Shown here in pieces: positions 34,543 to 43,184 of a DNA stretch of 64,000 nucleotides. The stretch comes from Paenibacillus herberti. Lineage in GTDB: Bacteria > Bacillota > Bacilli > Paenibacillales > Paenibacillaceae. The stretch is taken from NCBI RefSeq assembly GCF_002233675.1, contig NZ_NMUQ01000003.1:290477-354476 (forward strand), read 5' to 3'. The stretch's first letter is position 1, and every line of letters starts with the position of its first letter. The notes below the pieces were generated by a model that saw nothing but the letters and a program-made list of their open reading frames with translations, did no database searches and was not told the DNA's origin. Position numbers and translations under genes: made by a program.

Positions 34543-35358
34543 TCAAGGCACTCTTAAGGCGAATTGCACCAGTTCTTGCTGAAAGCGCTCCGCCTCATCT
34601 TGGAAAAGCCCATGACCGCTCTTTTCGAAGCGAATCACGTCAGCGTTCGGAAGCGCTGCTGCCAGTTGCAGGGAAGCCTCCGCCGGGACGATGCGGTCAT
34701 GCACGCCATACATGATCGCAATTGGAACTCGGATATATGGCAGATCCTCGAGTTGATCCTCGTCCCGTAGTGAACGGGCTAGGCTAAGCGTAGCGCTGAG
34801 CGAACCGTCCATCGCAAGATTGGCGAACCAGCTCATATATTCGGGGCTGTGATAGCGATAAAACATCTGGCGCGCAAAGGTTGCGGCCATCTGAGGACGA
34901 TCCAGCCCAGCATGCTGGATTAAGCGATCCAACTGTTCCGGGGGCAGGCCGAAGGGCCAGCCGTCACGCTTGATGAGCGATGGCGTTGCAGGAGAGATCA
35001 GCGCGAGACCAGCGACACCTTTTCCGCCATGACGGCTCATGTAGCGAACGGCAGCTGCAGCACCTGAAGAAAAGCCTGCCAGGATTACCTCATCCAGGCA
35101 GAGCGAGTTGATGACATCGCGCAAATCATCTGCGAGACGATCGCAACAGTAACCGCCCGAGGGCGCATGGGATCGCCCGAAGCCGCGCAGATCCGGTGCG
35201 GCACAGCGCAGTCCTGACTCCGGCAAAAAAGCTAGCTGGCGATCGAACATGCGGTGGTTCAGCGGCCAACCGTGAAGCAACAGCACGGTCCTGCCTCGCG
35301 CTGGACCGGATTGGTGGACGTAGAGCGTGACGCCGTCGTCCGTAGTTACCCAGGACAT
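34543..35358 (-). CDS. Alpha/beta hydrolase
   Basis: Soluble hydrolase of 271 residues. Oxyanion segment LLLHGWPLNHRMF, nucleophile elbow ILAGFSSGAAAAVRYMS with Ser in G-F-S-S-G, acid in MYGVHDRIVP and catalytic His in FEKSGHGLFQDE. The set resembles the non-haem chloroperoxidase/esterase group; the natural substrate is unknown. AAGGAGG is 9 nt before ATG 35358; the ATG at 35367 directly abuts the site and is rejected. Confidence 0.87.
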   Translation of the reverse strand: MSWVTTDDGVTLYVHQSGPARGRTVLLLHGWPLNHRMFDRQLAFLPESGLRCAAPDLRGFGRSHAPSGGYCCDRLADDLRDVINSLCLDEVILAGFSSGAAAAVRYMSRHGGKGVAGLALISPATPSLIKRDGWPFGLPPEQLDRLIQHAGLDRPQMAATFARQMFYRYHSPEYMSWFANLAMDGSLSATLSLARSLRDEDQLEDLPYIRVPIAIMYGVHDRIVPAEASLQLAAALPNADVIRFEKSGHGLFQDEAERFQQELVQFALRVP

Positions 35359-35385
35359 GGGCTTCATCCTCCTTTGTTTTCTAGG

Positions 35386-35436
35386 CTGTCAGTTACTTTA
35401 TGAACCGCATATTCAGCTTATGAAGCTTACTGACAG
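35386..35436. promoter_or_regulatory. Inverted repeat near hydrolase start
   Basis: CTGTCAGT (35386-35393) and ACTGACAG (35429-35436) are perfect inverted 8-mers, 35 nt apart, just upstream of the reverse-strand hydrolase gene. They could be an operator; no regulator gene is nearby. Confidence 0.3.
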
Positions 35437-35618
35437 TAGCATGATGTCGAGTTATACTGGGAAGCATGTCCACGCATGAGCGGCAGTGTGGTTGTTGAGA
35501 TGATTGACTGCGAAATTGGAGCAGGGGGTTATCGCGATTGCTTATGAAGCGGGAGGAGCGCATCATTCCGCTTTTCGGCGAATATATTGGTTGTCCGTAA
35601 CGAGAATGGGGAGATGTA

Positions 35619-36293
35619 ATGGCCCAGAATTCAAATGAGTCGAATACAATAGGCCGAGGAAACCCGGGTCGATGGCTTGCAGCTCTGTTGTATGTGGCTG
35701 CTCTCGTGTTAGTTCTGCTCTATCGGGTGCCGATAGGAATATGGCTAGACAGCGGACAGCCCTCACCCTTGCTCATGCTGGCGGCGGCTTTAGTGCTGGC
35801 GCTGTTCCCGGTATTCCCCTATGCGATTGTCATTGGTGCGCTTGGGTATATGTTCGGGCCACTTGGCGGCAGTCTGATCAGTCTGGGCGGAACTTGGATC
35901 GCATCATTGCTGACATATGCGGGATTTCGGTTATTTTTCCAGGATCGTGGACGGGTTTGGATCGCCAAAGCTGGCCGGTTGGATAGATTCGTGCGACTCA
36001 CGGACCGGAGCCCGTTTTTGTTCCTGCTCATAGCACGTGTACTGCCTGTCATCCCCGAAATGAGTGTGGACGCCTATGCGGCGATTACCGGCATCAAGCT
36101 GCGAGTCTATGCTTCGGCTTCCTTGCTCGGCAAGGCTCCCGGCATGTTGTTTTTCGCGCTGCTTGGCGGCAGCCAGGGCAGTAGTCCCCTGCGAATAGCG
36201 GCACTCGTTATTGCTTATCTCGCATTCCTCGCTGCGGCGCTTATCGCGTACCGGATGCTGACATCCCGTCCGTCACTGCCTCCCGACTCTTAA
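35619..36293 (+). CDS. TVP38/TMEM64 (DedA-like) membrane protein
   Basis: Integral membrane protein of 224 residues with about five hydrophobic segments. Family signs are FPYAIVIGALGYMFGPLGGSLISLGGTWIAS and the conserved arginine region FLLIARVLPVIPEMSVDAYAAITGIKLRVY. Members of the SNARE-associated/DedA group act in membrane homeostasis and lipid carrier or lipid scrambling functions. GGGGAG precedes the ATG. Probably monocistronic or with the next gene, 60 nt downstream. Confidence 0.85.
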   Translation: MAQNSNESNTIGRGNPGRWLAALLYVAALVLVLLYRVPIGIWLDSGQPSPLLMLAAALVLALFPVFPYAIVIGALGYMFGPLGGSLISLGGTWIASLLTYAGFRLFFQDRGRVWIAKAGRLDRFVRLTDRSPFLFLLIARVLPVIPEMSVDAYAAITGIKLRVYASASLLGKAPGMLFFALLGGSQGSSPLRIAALVIAYLAFLAAALIAYRMLTSRPSLPPDS

Positions 36294-36353
36294 CCCAAGC
36301 TGAATGAATGCAGCGCCAAAAGGGTATAAGGTAGTCATGAGAGGCAAGCTTTT

Positions 36354-37079
36354 ATGCCTCTTGGAAGAAGAGAGGGGCACCCGATTTTGGGATTTTTATT
36401 TATTCTTATTTACTTTATTCTCATCCTGCTTGTGCTGAGAATTAGCACGGTGTTGCTTGTTATGACAGGCTTGGAACCGAGTCAGTCCAGCTTCCAGGCA
36501 GTATCCATGCTCACTGGAGCCGGTTTTACTACATCGGAATCCGAGCTTATTTTACGCCACCCGGTGCGCCGCCGCATTGGTATGGTGCTCATTCTGTTCG
36601 GCGCCTTCTCCCTCGCTGTGTTGATCTCCGTCATCAGCAGTTTGTTGTCGGAGAATCCCCATTTGACGCTGATGATATCGATTGCCTTGATGCTCGCAGT
36701 TGTGCTGGTCAGCCTGCGTATCCCTAGTGTGAACCGAAAGGTGTCGCGTTGGATTACAAGCCGCTTGCCCTCGCATACCGAGGGAGGGCCGATGCCGATG
36801 GAAGAGCTGGCGGATGACGAGCGTAATGAGGATGTCGTCGGTCTGCATATCGCAAGCGATTCCGCGTTGATTGGCAAAAAGCTGCGCGAACTGCTGCCCG
36901 AGGGCGAAGAAGTCGTGCCGTTAGTCATTAAGCGGGATGGCGGTAAAATCCGTAGAAATGTCTCGGACACCGTGCTTGAAGAGGGCGATTTCATCCTGCT
37001 TTATGGTGACGAATCGATTATCGAGTCCAAGTTCTGTGTGAAGCTGGGCAATCATGGTATGGTCACTGGCAAGGAATAA
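36354..37079 (+). CDS. Membrane protein with RCK_C domain and pore-loop-like motif
   Basis: Protein of 241 residues. It has three hydrophobic helices in residues ~10-125 and a C-terminal TrkA-C/RCK_C domain (~160-235: VGLHIASDSALIGKKLRELLPEG, DTVLEEGDFILLYGDE). Between helix 1 and 2 lies SSFQAVSMLTGAGFTTSESE, which resembles the TGAGFTT selectivity-filter loop of Trk/Ktr potassium subunits, though only one such loop is present instead of four. AGAGG precedes the ATG by 9 nt. It may be a small RCK-regulated ion pathway or a regulator; its function is not established. Confidence 0.75.
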   Translation: MPLGRREGHPILGFLFILIYFILILLVLRISTVLLVMTGLEPSQSSFQAVSMLTGAGFTTSESELILRHPVRRRIGMVLILFGAFSLAVLISVISSLLSENPHLTLMISIALMLAVVLVSLRIPSVNRKVSRWITSRLPSHTEGGPMPMEELADDERNEDVVGLHIASDSALIGKKLRELLPEGEEVVPLVIKRDGGKIRRNVSDTVLEEGDFILLYGDESIIESKFCVKLGNHGMVTGKE

Positions 37080-37185
37080 CGTTACCATCAATACACAGGT
37101 AAATTTACATGAAGGAGCGGCATGTCCATGAGTATGGGCAGAATGGCTTAGCCCTGGACTTTATGTCGAGGAAAGGATAGGCGAG

Positions 37186-37506
37186 ATGAGTCTGACGGAA
37201 ATAAGTGAAAAATCATTTCTTTCGCTAGGGAGGCTGCACCGTAAAGAAGCCTTATTCTTCTCAACTCCGCTATGCGGAACCTGCAAAGTAGGGGAAAGAA
37301 TGCTGGAAATTGCAGCTGCGGCGCCTGGAGCAATGCCGGTGGCGAAGCTTAACGTAAACTTCGCACCGCAACTACGGGAGCGTTGGCGAGTGGCCAGTGT
37401 GCCGGCGCTGGTTGTGTTGGAGGACGGCAAGCCGGTACGAATTGTGTATGCGATGCGATCGGCGGGAGATTTATATGAGGCTCTGAGACTTCAGGAGCAG
37501 GACTAA
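37186..37506 (+). CDS. Thioredoxin-like protein
   Basis: Cytoplasmic thioredoxin-fold protein of 106 residues with active site LFFSTPLCGTCKVGERML (CGTC) and the cis-Pro segment RWRVASVPALVVLEDGKP. AAAGGATAGGCGAG precedes the ATG. It is divergent from canonical TrxA (WCGPC) and probably acts on a narrower set of disulfides. Followed by a strong terminator. Confidence 0.85.
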   Translation: MSLTEISEKSFLSLGRLHRKEALFFSTPLCGTCKVGERMLEIAAAAPGAMPVAKLNVNFAPQLRERWRVASVPALVVLEDGKPVRIVYAMRSAGDLYEALRLQEQD

Positions 37507-37555
37507 GCTAACGGGACAATAGGAATGGAAGCAATCTTTCGACATATATCGCGTT

Positions 37556-37588
37556 AATCTACCTGACATATCGGGTAGATTTTTTTGT
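37556..37588 (+). terminator. Terminator of the thioredoxin-like gene
   Basis: AATCTACC pairs with GGGTAGATT around TGACATATC, followed by a T-rich run. Confidence 0.9.
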
Positions 37589-37662
37589 TTTTTTTAGGTG
37601 TAAAGTCGCATAAATCTATAAAAATCGAAAATTTGGTTCAAAGTAGCGGACATTTGAGTTAT

Positions 37663-37668
37663 TATAAT
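37663..37668 (+). promoter_or_regulatory. Candidate -10 box of the amino-acid importer operon
   Basis: TATAAT about 75 nt before the ATPase start. No clear -35 at the usual distance, so an activator or alternative spacing may be involved. Confidence 0.35.
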
Positions 37669-37742
37669 TAACATGACTATAACGTTCCCTTTCCGGGATC
37701 GGGTCGAAATTGGAATTATCCTTAGGCGATTGGAGGCCAGGC

Positions 37743-38471
37743 ATGATCTCTTTCCAACAGGTCAACAAGCATTACGGCAGCTTTCATGTGCTGAAGGATA
37801 TTGATCTGGATATCGCTGAAGGCGAGGTCGTCGTCATTATCGGACCATCCGGCTCGGGTAAAAGCACATTGTTGCGCTGCATCAACCGTCTTGAGGAAAT
37901 CTCGGCTGGCAACTTGATGGTGGATGGCCAGGCAGTCCACAACAAAACGACGGACATCAACGCCTTGCGCCGGGGTATCGGCATGGTATTTCAGCATTTC
38001 AATCTATATCCGCATTTGAAAGTGATCGACAATATTACGCTGGCGCCGGTGCAAGCCGGAGGGATCAGCAAAGAAGAAGCTCAGAAGACAGCCATGCTTT
38101 ATTTGGAGAAGGTCGGTATTCCTGAGAAAGCGCAGAGTTATCCTTCGGAGCTATCTGGAGGCCAGCAGCAGCGCGTGGCGATTGCTCGGGGACTGGCGAT
38201 GAAACCAAAAATCATGCTGTTCGACGAGCCGACATCAGCGCTTGATCCAGAAGTAATTGGTGAGGTGCTGTCCGTCATGAAGCTGCTAGCTCAGGAAGGC
38301 ATGACGATGGCTGTTGTAACACATGAGATGGGCTTTGCCCGCGAAGTGGCGGATCGCGTCGTGTTTATGGACGAAGGCCGCATCGTGGAACAGGCCGCTC
38401 CGGCAGACTTTTTTGCTCGGCCAGAGTCTCCGCGTGCGCAGGATTTTCTCAGCAGGGTCATTAATCATTAA
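37743..38471 (+). CDS. glnQ: Polar amino acid ABC transporter ATPase (GlnQ-like)
   Basis: ATPase subunit of 242 residues. Walker [22 protein letters not shown], signature [16 protein letters not shown], Walker [16 protein letters not shown] and H-loop [15 protein letters not shown] are complete and typical of the GlnQ/GltL/HisP group. GGAGGCCAGGC precedes the ATG at 37743; the longer TTG frame has no site. First gene of a four-gene importer operon. Confidence 0.92.
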   Translation: MISFQQVNKHYGSFHVLKDIDLDIAEGEVVVIIGPSGSGKSTLLRCINRLEEISAGNLMVDGQAVHNKTTDINALRRGIGMVFQHFNLYPHLKVIDNITLAPVQAGGISKEEAQKTAMLYLEKVGIPEKAQSYPSELSGGQQQRVAIARGLAMKPKIMLFDEPTSALDPEVIGEVLSVMKLLAQEGMTMAVVTHEMGFAREVADRVVFMDEGRIVEQAAPADFFARPESPRAQDFLSRVINH

Positions 38472-38505
38472 CTTTTAGCGACGAAGACGAGAGGGGTTAA
38501 AGACG

Positions 38506-39360
38506 ATGAGAAAAAAGAAATGGCTTGGCATGGGCGTGTCCCTGATGCTGCTGCTTACTGTTGCTCTATCCGGATGTGGCGCGAATAAAAGCGAGGAGAA
38601 CAACTCTGGTGGAGCGGCTGGATCTCCTGCTCCAGGAGAAAGCGGCGCTGTAGGCAAGATCAAGGAGCGCGGCAAGCTTATTGTCGGCGTGAAGTATGAC
38701 ACTAATCTGTTCGGACTTAAAAACACTAAAACGGGCGACGTGGAAGGCTTCGACGTTGACGTTTCCAAAGCGATTGCCAAAAAGCTGTTCGGTGATGAAA
38801 GCAAGCTTGAGCTCAAGGAAGTAACGAGCAAAACGCGTACTCAGATGCTGAACAACGGCGATATCGATCTCATCGTAGCCACGATGACAATCAACGAAGA
38901 TCGCAAGAAGCAGGTCGACTTCTCGGATGTTTATTTCAACGCAGGACAGTCGCTGCTGGTGAAAAAGGGCAGCCCAATTACGAGCATTGAAGATGTGACC
39001 AAGGATACAAAGGTAATCGGACAGAAAGGCGCTACTTCCATTAAAAATATCGAGGAAAAAGTTCCGGGCCTCCGCGTACTGCAATATGAGAATTACCAGG
39101 AGGCGTTCACCGCCCTCAAGGCAGGGAAAGGTGATGTGCTTACGACAGATAACGCGATCCTTTTTGGTATGAGCCAGCAGGATCCGAATTATGTTGTTGT
39201 CGGAGGTATTTTTACGGATGAGCCATACGGCATCGCTGCCAAAAAAGGCAACACGGACCTAGTGACCGCGGTCAATGAAACCATTAAAGAGCTAAAGGAC
39301 AGCGGTGAATACGCTGCTCTCTACGAGAAGTGGATGGGCGAGAAACCGCCGGAGGCATAA
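38506..39360 (+). CDS. Glutamine/glutamate-type binding lipoprotein
   Basis: Extracellular solute-binding lipoprotein of 284 residues, lipobox TVALSGCGAN. SBP_bac_3 fold: IKERGKLIVGVKYDTNLFG, VEGFDVDVSKAIAKKLFG, TRTQMLNNGDIDLIVATMTI, DEPYGIAAKKGN. The pattern fits glutamate or glutamine binding. GAGAGGGG precedes the ATG. It hands substrate to the two permeases encoded just downstream. Confidence 0.9.
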   Translation: MRKKKWLGMGVSLMLLLTVALSGCGANKSEENNSGGAAGSPAPGESGAVGKIKERGKLIVGVKYDTNLFGLKNTKTGDVEGFDVDVSKAIAKKLFGDESKLELKEVTSKTRTQMLNNGDIDLIVATMTINEDRKKQVDFSDVYFNAGQSLLVKKGSPITSIEDVTKDTKVIGQKGATSIKNIEEKVPGLRVLQYENYQEAFTALKAGKGDVLTTDNAILFGMSQQDPNYVVVGGIFTDEPYGIAAKKGNTDLVTAVNETIKELKDSGEYAALYEKWMGEKPPEA

Positions 39361-39362
39361 GT

Positions 39363-40013
39363 ATGGACTTTTCCTTTGTCGGCGCTTACTGGGGAGATTT
39401 CACCGAAGGGTTTAAAAATACGATTTATGCCAGTTTGCTCGCGCTAGCGGGAAGCTTTATCCTCGGCATTCTATTGGCGGTGTTTCGAATATCGCCTTGG
39501 AAGGTTTTAAGGATTCTCGGAACCGCTTACGTGGAGTTTTTCCGTAATATCCCGTTGCTGCTCGTTGTTTACGTATTTTATCTCGGCCTACCTTCTATGG
39601 GCGTGGATTTGGATGGCTTCACTTCCGGCACGCTGGGGCTGATGGTGTACACGTCGGCCTTCATTGCCGAAGCGATTCGGGCGGGAATTCAGTCGGTACC
39701 GACGGGCCAGATGGAGGCGGCGCGTTCATCAGGTTTGTCTTATGTGCAAGCGATGCGTTTTGTCGTTCTGCCGCAGGCCGTGCGAATTGTTATTCCGCCA
39801 ATCAGCAACCAGTTCCTGAACCTGGTCAAAAACTCCTCCATTTTAGGCGTTGTGGCCGGATTCGACTTGATGTATTTTGCTGATAATGTCAACAGTTACT
39901 CCTTCCAGACGATCGAGACGTATATGATCGCTGCTGGCTTTTATCTCATTCTGACGATCCCGCTGGCCTATGCGACGAATGTGCTTGAACGCAGGCTGGC
40001 GCGGACGAACTGA
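39363..40013 (+). CDS. Amino acid ABC transporter permease 1
   Basis: Membrane permease of 216 residues, HisMQ type, with about five helices. Conserved VEFFRNIPLLLVVYVFYLGLP near residue 60 and EAA loop ARSSGLSYVQAMRFVVLPQA. ATG at 39363 lies 2 nt after the binding-protein stop; GGAGGCAT overlaps that gene's end. Confidence 0.9.
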   Translation: MDFSFVGAYWGDFTEGFKNTIYASLLALAGSFILGILLAVFRISPWKVLRILGTAYVEFFRNIPLLLVVYVFYLGLPSMGVDLDGFTSGTLGLMVYTSAFIAEAIRAGIQSVPTGQMEAARSSGLSYVQAMRFVVLPQAVRIVIPPISNQFLNLVKNSSILGVVAGFDLMYFADNVNSYSFQTIETYMIAAGFYLILTIPLAYATNVLERRLARTN

Positions 40014-40029
40014 AGGGAGAGAGTACGAT

Positions 40030-40764
40030 ATGGATTTTGCAGGCGCTTACTCTCCCCATAATCTGATGTTCATGCTTAAGGGTTTTGGTTTGACGCTCGT
40101 TATAGCTGGAGTATCGATTGTACTGAGCTTCCTGTTTGGCACTCTTCTGGGTGTCATTCGTTATAGCCGGATTCGATTACTTTCGCCGCTGGCTATGATC
40201 GTGACCGAAATGATCCGAAATTTGCCGCTTCTGTTGCTCATATTTTTCGTCAAATTCGCTTTGCCAGAGGTTGGGATCAAGTTTTCCACCTTCTGGGCGG
40301 CGGTCGTCGCTCTGACGATATTCGAGGGAGCGATGATTGGCGAGATCGTGCGCAGCGGTCTGCAGTCGGTCAATAAAGGACTGGTCGAGGCAGCGCGTTC
40401 TTCCGGGTTAACGGCGGTTCAGACGTTGCGACATGTGGTGCTGCCAATCGGCCTGCGCCGCATGGTACCTCCGCTTGTGAGTCAGTTCATCTCGCTGCTC
40501 AAAGATACCTCGCTGGCTGTCGTCATCTCGTTACCGGAGTTAATGCACAGCTCCAACATTGTCATGGGACAAAATATCAGTCAAGTATTCCCGGTTCTGC
40601 TGCTTGCCGCAGCACTTTACTTCACGGTCAACTATAGTCTTTCGCTACTATCGCGGCGTTTGGAAAGCCGTGAGGGCGGACGCCGTCGCACGCCAGGAGC
40701 GGGTACACCAACCGTGGCGGGCAAAGTGAACACAGGCAATGCATATGTTGGAAACGAAGTCTGA
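40030..40764 (+). CDS. Amino acid ABC transporter permease 2
   Basis: Second permease of 244 residues with TEMIRNLPLLLLIFFVKFALPE and EAA loop ARSSGLTAVQTLRHVVLPIG. GGGAGAGAGTACGAT precedes the ATG at 40030, which is preferred over the longer frame overlapping the previous gene. The C-terminal ~30 residues are a hydrophilic tail (RRRTPGAGTPTVAGKVNTGN). Last gene of the operon. Confidence 0.9.
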   Translation: MDFAGAYSPHNLMFMLKGFGLTLVIAGVSIVLSFLFGTLLGVIRYSRIRLLSPLAMIVTEMIRNLPLLLLIFFVKFALPEVGIKFSTFWAAVVALTIFEGAMIGEIVRSGLQSVNKGLVEAARSSGLTAVQTLRHVVLPIGLRRMVPPLVSQFISLLKDTSLAVVISLPELMHSSNIVMGQNISQVFPVLLLAAALYFTVNYSLSLLSRRLESREGGRRRTPGAGTPTVAGKVNTGNAYVGNEV

Positions 40765-40923
40765 AGTGAATGCAGGTAATGCAACGGCTGGAGCTGAAGG
40801 CTGATTGGTGAGGTACGTTAGTTAAAACCTGCCATGTATTCTGAGTGTATGGGTATGAAGGCCTGATCTTGAGGCAAAGGGATGGGATTGCCCGGTATCC
40901 AACATCGGGTTTTATGCGACTGG
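40765..40923. other. Trailer of the importer operon
   Basis: About 160 nt without a supported gene; a diverged copy of the permease 3' end (GAAGTGAATGCAGGTAATGCAACGGCTGG) directly follows the stop, suggesting a small local duplication. Confidence 0.4.
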
Positions 40924-40959
40924 AACAGGCTTTGCCGATTGCGGCAGAGCCTGTTTTTT
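40924..40959 (+). terminator. Terminator of the amino-acid importer operon
   Basis: AACAGGCTTTGCCG pairs with CGGCAGAGCCTGTT around ATTG, then TTTTTTG. Confidence 0.92.
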
Positions 40960-41259
40960 GATGTTATACAGTTGTCAGAAAGTGTGCATTCATGGCCTAA
41001 CGGAACTCAGAGAGCTTATTCTCTCTCAAACACAGGCTCTGAATGATCTAACGGAACTGAGAAGCGTTATTCGGAGCAAAAATGATGATTTGACCGCGAA
41101 GCGGGCTGGCCCCCTAATTCTGGAGAGTTCAGAGCGAAATAGGTTTGAATCGAAGTATAGCTTCCTTTTTCTCGCAAATACGCTCATACGGCCCGTTTGT
41201 ACGAGGAGACATCGGGATTGCTTCGGCACGGCGCTGGGGCAAAAGCCCCGCCTAGCAAA

Positions 41260-41279
41260 GCAAGTAGTCGAAGTTACTT
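41260..41279 (+). repeat. Single copy of the 20-bp array palindrome
   Basis: CAAGTAGTCGAAGTTACTTG, identical to the array 1 unit and in the same orientation, stands alone with no neighbouring copies 51 bp away. Confidence 0.9.
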
Positions 41280-41394
41280 GCTTGGGACGAAAACTGCACC
41301 CCGCACCTCTCACCTCTTACTAATAGTGCATCTATTTCCCGTGGTGCTCTCCAATTCAATTAGGGGGCTTGAAAGGAAGACCCCTCAATAGCGT

Positions 41395-41403
41395 CTCTCA
41401 GTT
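41395..41403. repeat. Left target-site duplication of the IS
   Basis: CTCTCAGTT directly before the left inverted repeat; the same 9 bp follows the right end at 42930-42938. Confidence 0.85.
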
Positions 41404-42929
41404 CTAAGCTTTACCCACAGCACAGGAAATAAATTACAATAAATAGCGATAGCTTTCGAAGACAGTTTGGAAGGCTCGAATGCCGCGCCAGAGCACTTTG
41501 GCTCCGGGATCGCCGTCACCTTTTCGTCCCAAAAAGCCACCGAGTTTGGCCAGTGCCATTACACTTTCATGCAACGTAGGTGGATTTGGGGGGAGCGTGT
41601 TGGTCTTATAAGCAATGCGGTGAAGCACCTTCCATTCCTCGTCGTTCATGACTTCAGTACACGGCGCGTCTGGCTGTTGACGAGCCAGATAGGTCAGATG
41701 CAGAAGTTGAGCGGCAATAATGGAATAGAACAAGATGAGTTTCTTCAGCCGATCCCCATCACGTGCTTGCATCTTTTCAATTTCGCAACCGCTCTTCAAA
41801 ATGTAATGGAATCGCTCGATCTTCCAGCGTTGGACGTACCACGCCACTTTTTCGCTCGCCTCGTCTACCGTCGTGATCGGGAGGTTGGTGAATAAAAACC
41901 ATTCGATGGGCGCTTGTCCCTCAAGCGGTGTCGTTTCCACGGCATGAATGATGGTACAGGTGAGCGGTGAATACCCGGCGCGCTTTTGTTTCAAGTGGGC
42001 CGGTACCTGTACGGTATCGGTCAAGAAGCGGATTGCCAGAGTCGTTTCCCGAGTGGGCACCCCGCGGCGCGTATCTCGCGGAATGGATACGACAATCTCA
42101 CCCGCTACCGGCTGCTTGCACACATCGTCCCACATGCGTCCTTCGGCTTCTGTGATGCGGTTTTGCATGGAACGAATCACATACGATTGGTTGTCCGCCT
42201 GCAACGTAGACAAGAACTCAAAGAAATCCGCTTCCCGGTCTCCCACATGAATGAGGTGCATGTCCGAAGGGAGACCCTGGACGCTGGCTTGCGCTGTCTC
42301 GGTCCACTTGTAATTTTCTTTTTCTTCGTAGGGACGACTGACTTTCCGCTGAGCTTTGAGCCCCAGTTCGCGCGCCCAAATCTTTTGATGGAGGAGGCCC
42401 ATCGGGAGTCCGGATGGCGTAAGTACTAGTGCGGAATGCACCAGCAACCCTTTGGTTTGCTCGCGGTTATACGCACCAAGTCCAGGCGTCTTTCCCCGAT
42501 TTCCAAACTTGATTTCGGTCGTATCTTGCACGCACAGGAACATATATTCGCCTGTTTGCTTCATCTGCCGAAGCGTTTCGGTCCGATAGGCATTCATCAC
42601 ATTTTCTTCGTTTATCTCTGAATTCTGCAACAAACGAGAGATGGCTTTGGCTTCCGCTGCATCCTGACTGACCTCTGCAATGGAGGCGCCCGGATTATGG
42701 GATAGCGTCTTCATGGTCTGAATGAATCGGTTCAGCGTCCGTCCGCAATGGATGTACATGCGACGAAAAAATTCAAAGTCCGGTGTGAGTAAAGAGGAAG
42801 TTGCTCGGGTATTCGACATTTCATCCGCCTGCCCTTATCTTCTTTTTCACTTATCATACCGACTTTGTCTGCGAGGGGACACCCTTTTATGATTTTCAAT
42901 TTCCTGGAAATGTTGTGGGTAAAGCTTAG
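41404..42929 (-). mobile_element. IS4-family insertion sequence, IS50-like, 1526 bp
   Basis: Complete element bounded by inverted repeats: left CTAAGCTTTACCCACAGCA at 41404 and right end GTTGTGGGTAAAGCTTAG at 42929 (reverse complement CTAAGCTTTACCCACAAC). A 9-bp direct repeat flanks it. It carries one intact transposase on the reverse strand. The intact frame, matching ends and target duplication suggest a fairly recent insertion. Confidence 0.93.
41434..42819 (-). CDS. IS4-family transposase
   Basis: DDE transposase of 461 residues. First catalytic Asp in LCVQDTTEIKFGNRG, second in HVGDREADFFEFL, and the C-terminal Y-R-E signature in WYVQRWKIERFHYILKSG, as in Tn5/IS50. It fills most of the element and lies between the inverted repeats. 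The full-length frame suggests it could be active. Confidence 0.95.
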   Translation of the reverse strand: MSNTRATSSLLTPDFEFFRRMYIHCGRTLNRFIQTMKTLSHNPGASIAEVSQDAAEAKAISRLLQNSEINEENVMNAYRTETLRQMKQTGEYMFLCVQDTTEIKFGNRGKTPGLGAYNREQTKGLLVHSALVLTPSGLPMGLLHQKIWARELGLKAQRKVSRPYEEKENYKWTETAQASVQGLPSDMHLIHVGDREADFFEFLSTLQADNQSYVIRSMQNRITEAEGRMWDDVCKQPVAGEIVVSIPRDTRRGVPTRETTLAIRFLTDTVQVPAHLKQKRAGYSPLTCTIIHAVETTPLEGQAPIEWFLFTNLPITTVDEASEKVAWYVQRWKIERFHYILKSGCEIEKMQARDGDRLKKLILFYSIIAAQLLHLTYLARQQPDAPCTEVMNDEEWKVLHRIAYKTNTLPPNPPTLHESVMALAKLGGFLGRKGDGDPGAKVLWRGIRAFQTVFESYRYLL

Positions 42930-42938
42930 CTCTCAGTT
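42930..42938. repeat. Right target-site duplication of the IS
   Basis: CTCTCAGTT, followed by TCGTTACGGC, which completes the interrupted arm of the dispersed repeat. Confidence 0.85.
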
Positions 42939-43184
42939 TCGTTACGGCAGTTGCTGAAGCGAATTACGGAAGCAATAACGATAGCGAAATACGGCAGCGA
43001 GTTGCTGTAATTTCATGCACAAGCGAACCTCGGAGCACTTCAGTTCAACCGTTCAACCCGACCGTTCAACTCGCCGATTCGTGAAAGATGCTTACCAATT
43101 CAAGCTTGGAATAGACTTGCGATTAATAAACGCCTAAAATGTCGATAGAAAGAAGATTATAAGCAATCGAGGTAATCTAATAGG
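42939..43184. other. Intergenic region after the IS
   Basis: About 245 nt without a supported gene; contains CCGTTCAAC three times at about 43048-43071 and no clear promoter. Confidence 0.4.

Larger units (their letters stand above)
40998..41403. repeat. Dispersed inverted-repeat element, copy 2, left part
   Basis: TAACGGAACT(C/G)AGA at 40998 and 41049 followed by GAAGCGTTATTCGGAGCAAAAATGATGAT match copy 1 at 29986. About 290 bp of foreign sequence then intervenes, including a single 51-bp-array motif at 41260-41279, before the right arm CCTCAATAGCGTCTCTCAGTT, which is cut at 41403 by the insertion sequence. The arm resumes at 42930. Confidence 0.8.

Noticed and set aside
37114..37151. Nine-codon ORF after AAGGAGCGGC before the thioredoxin gene
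   Set aside because: Too short and without further support; could be a chance leader.
40958..41323. Plus-strand 121-codon ORF next to the IS
   Set aside because: It runs through two dispersed repeats and has no ribosome binding site.
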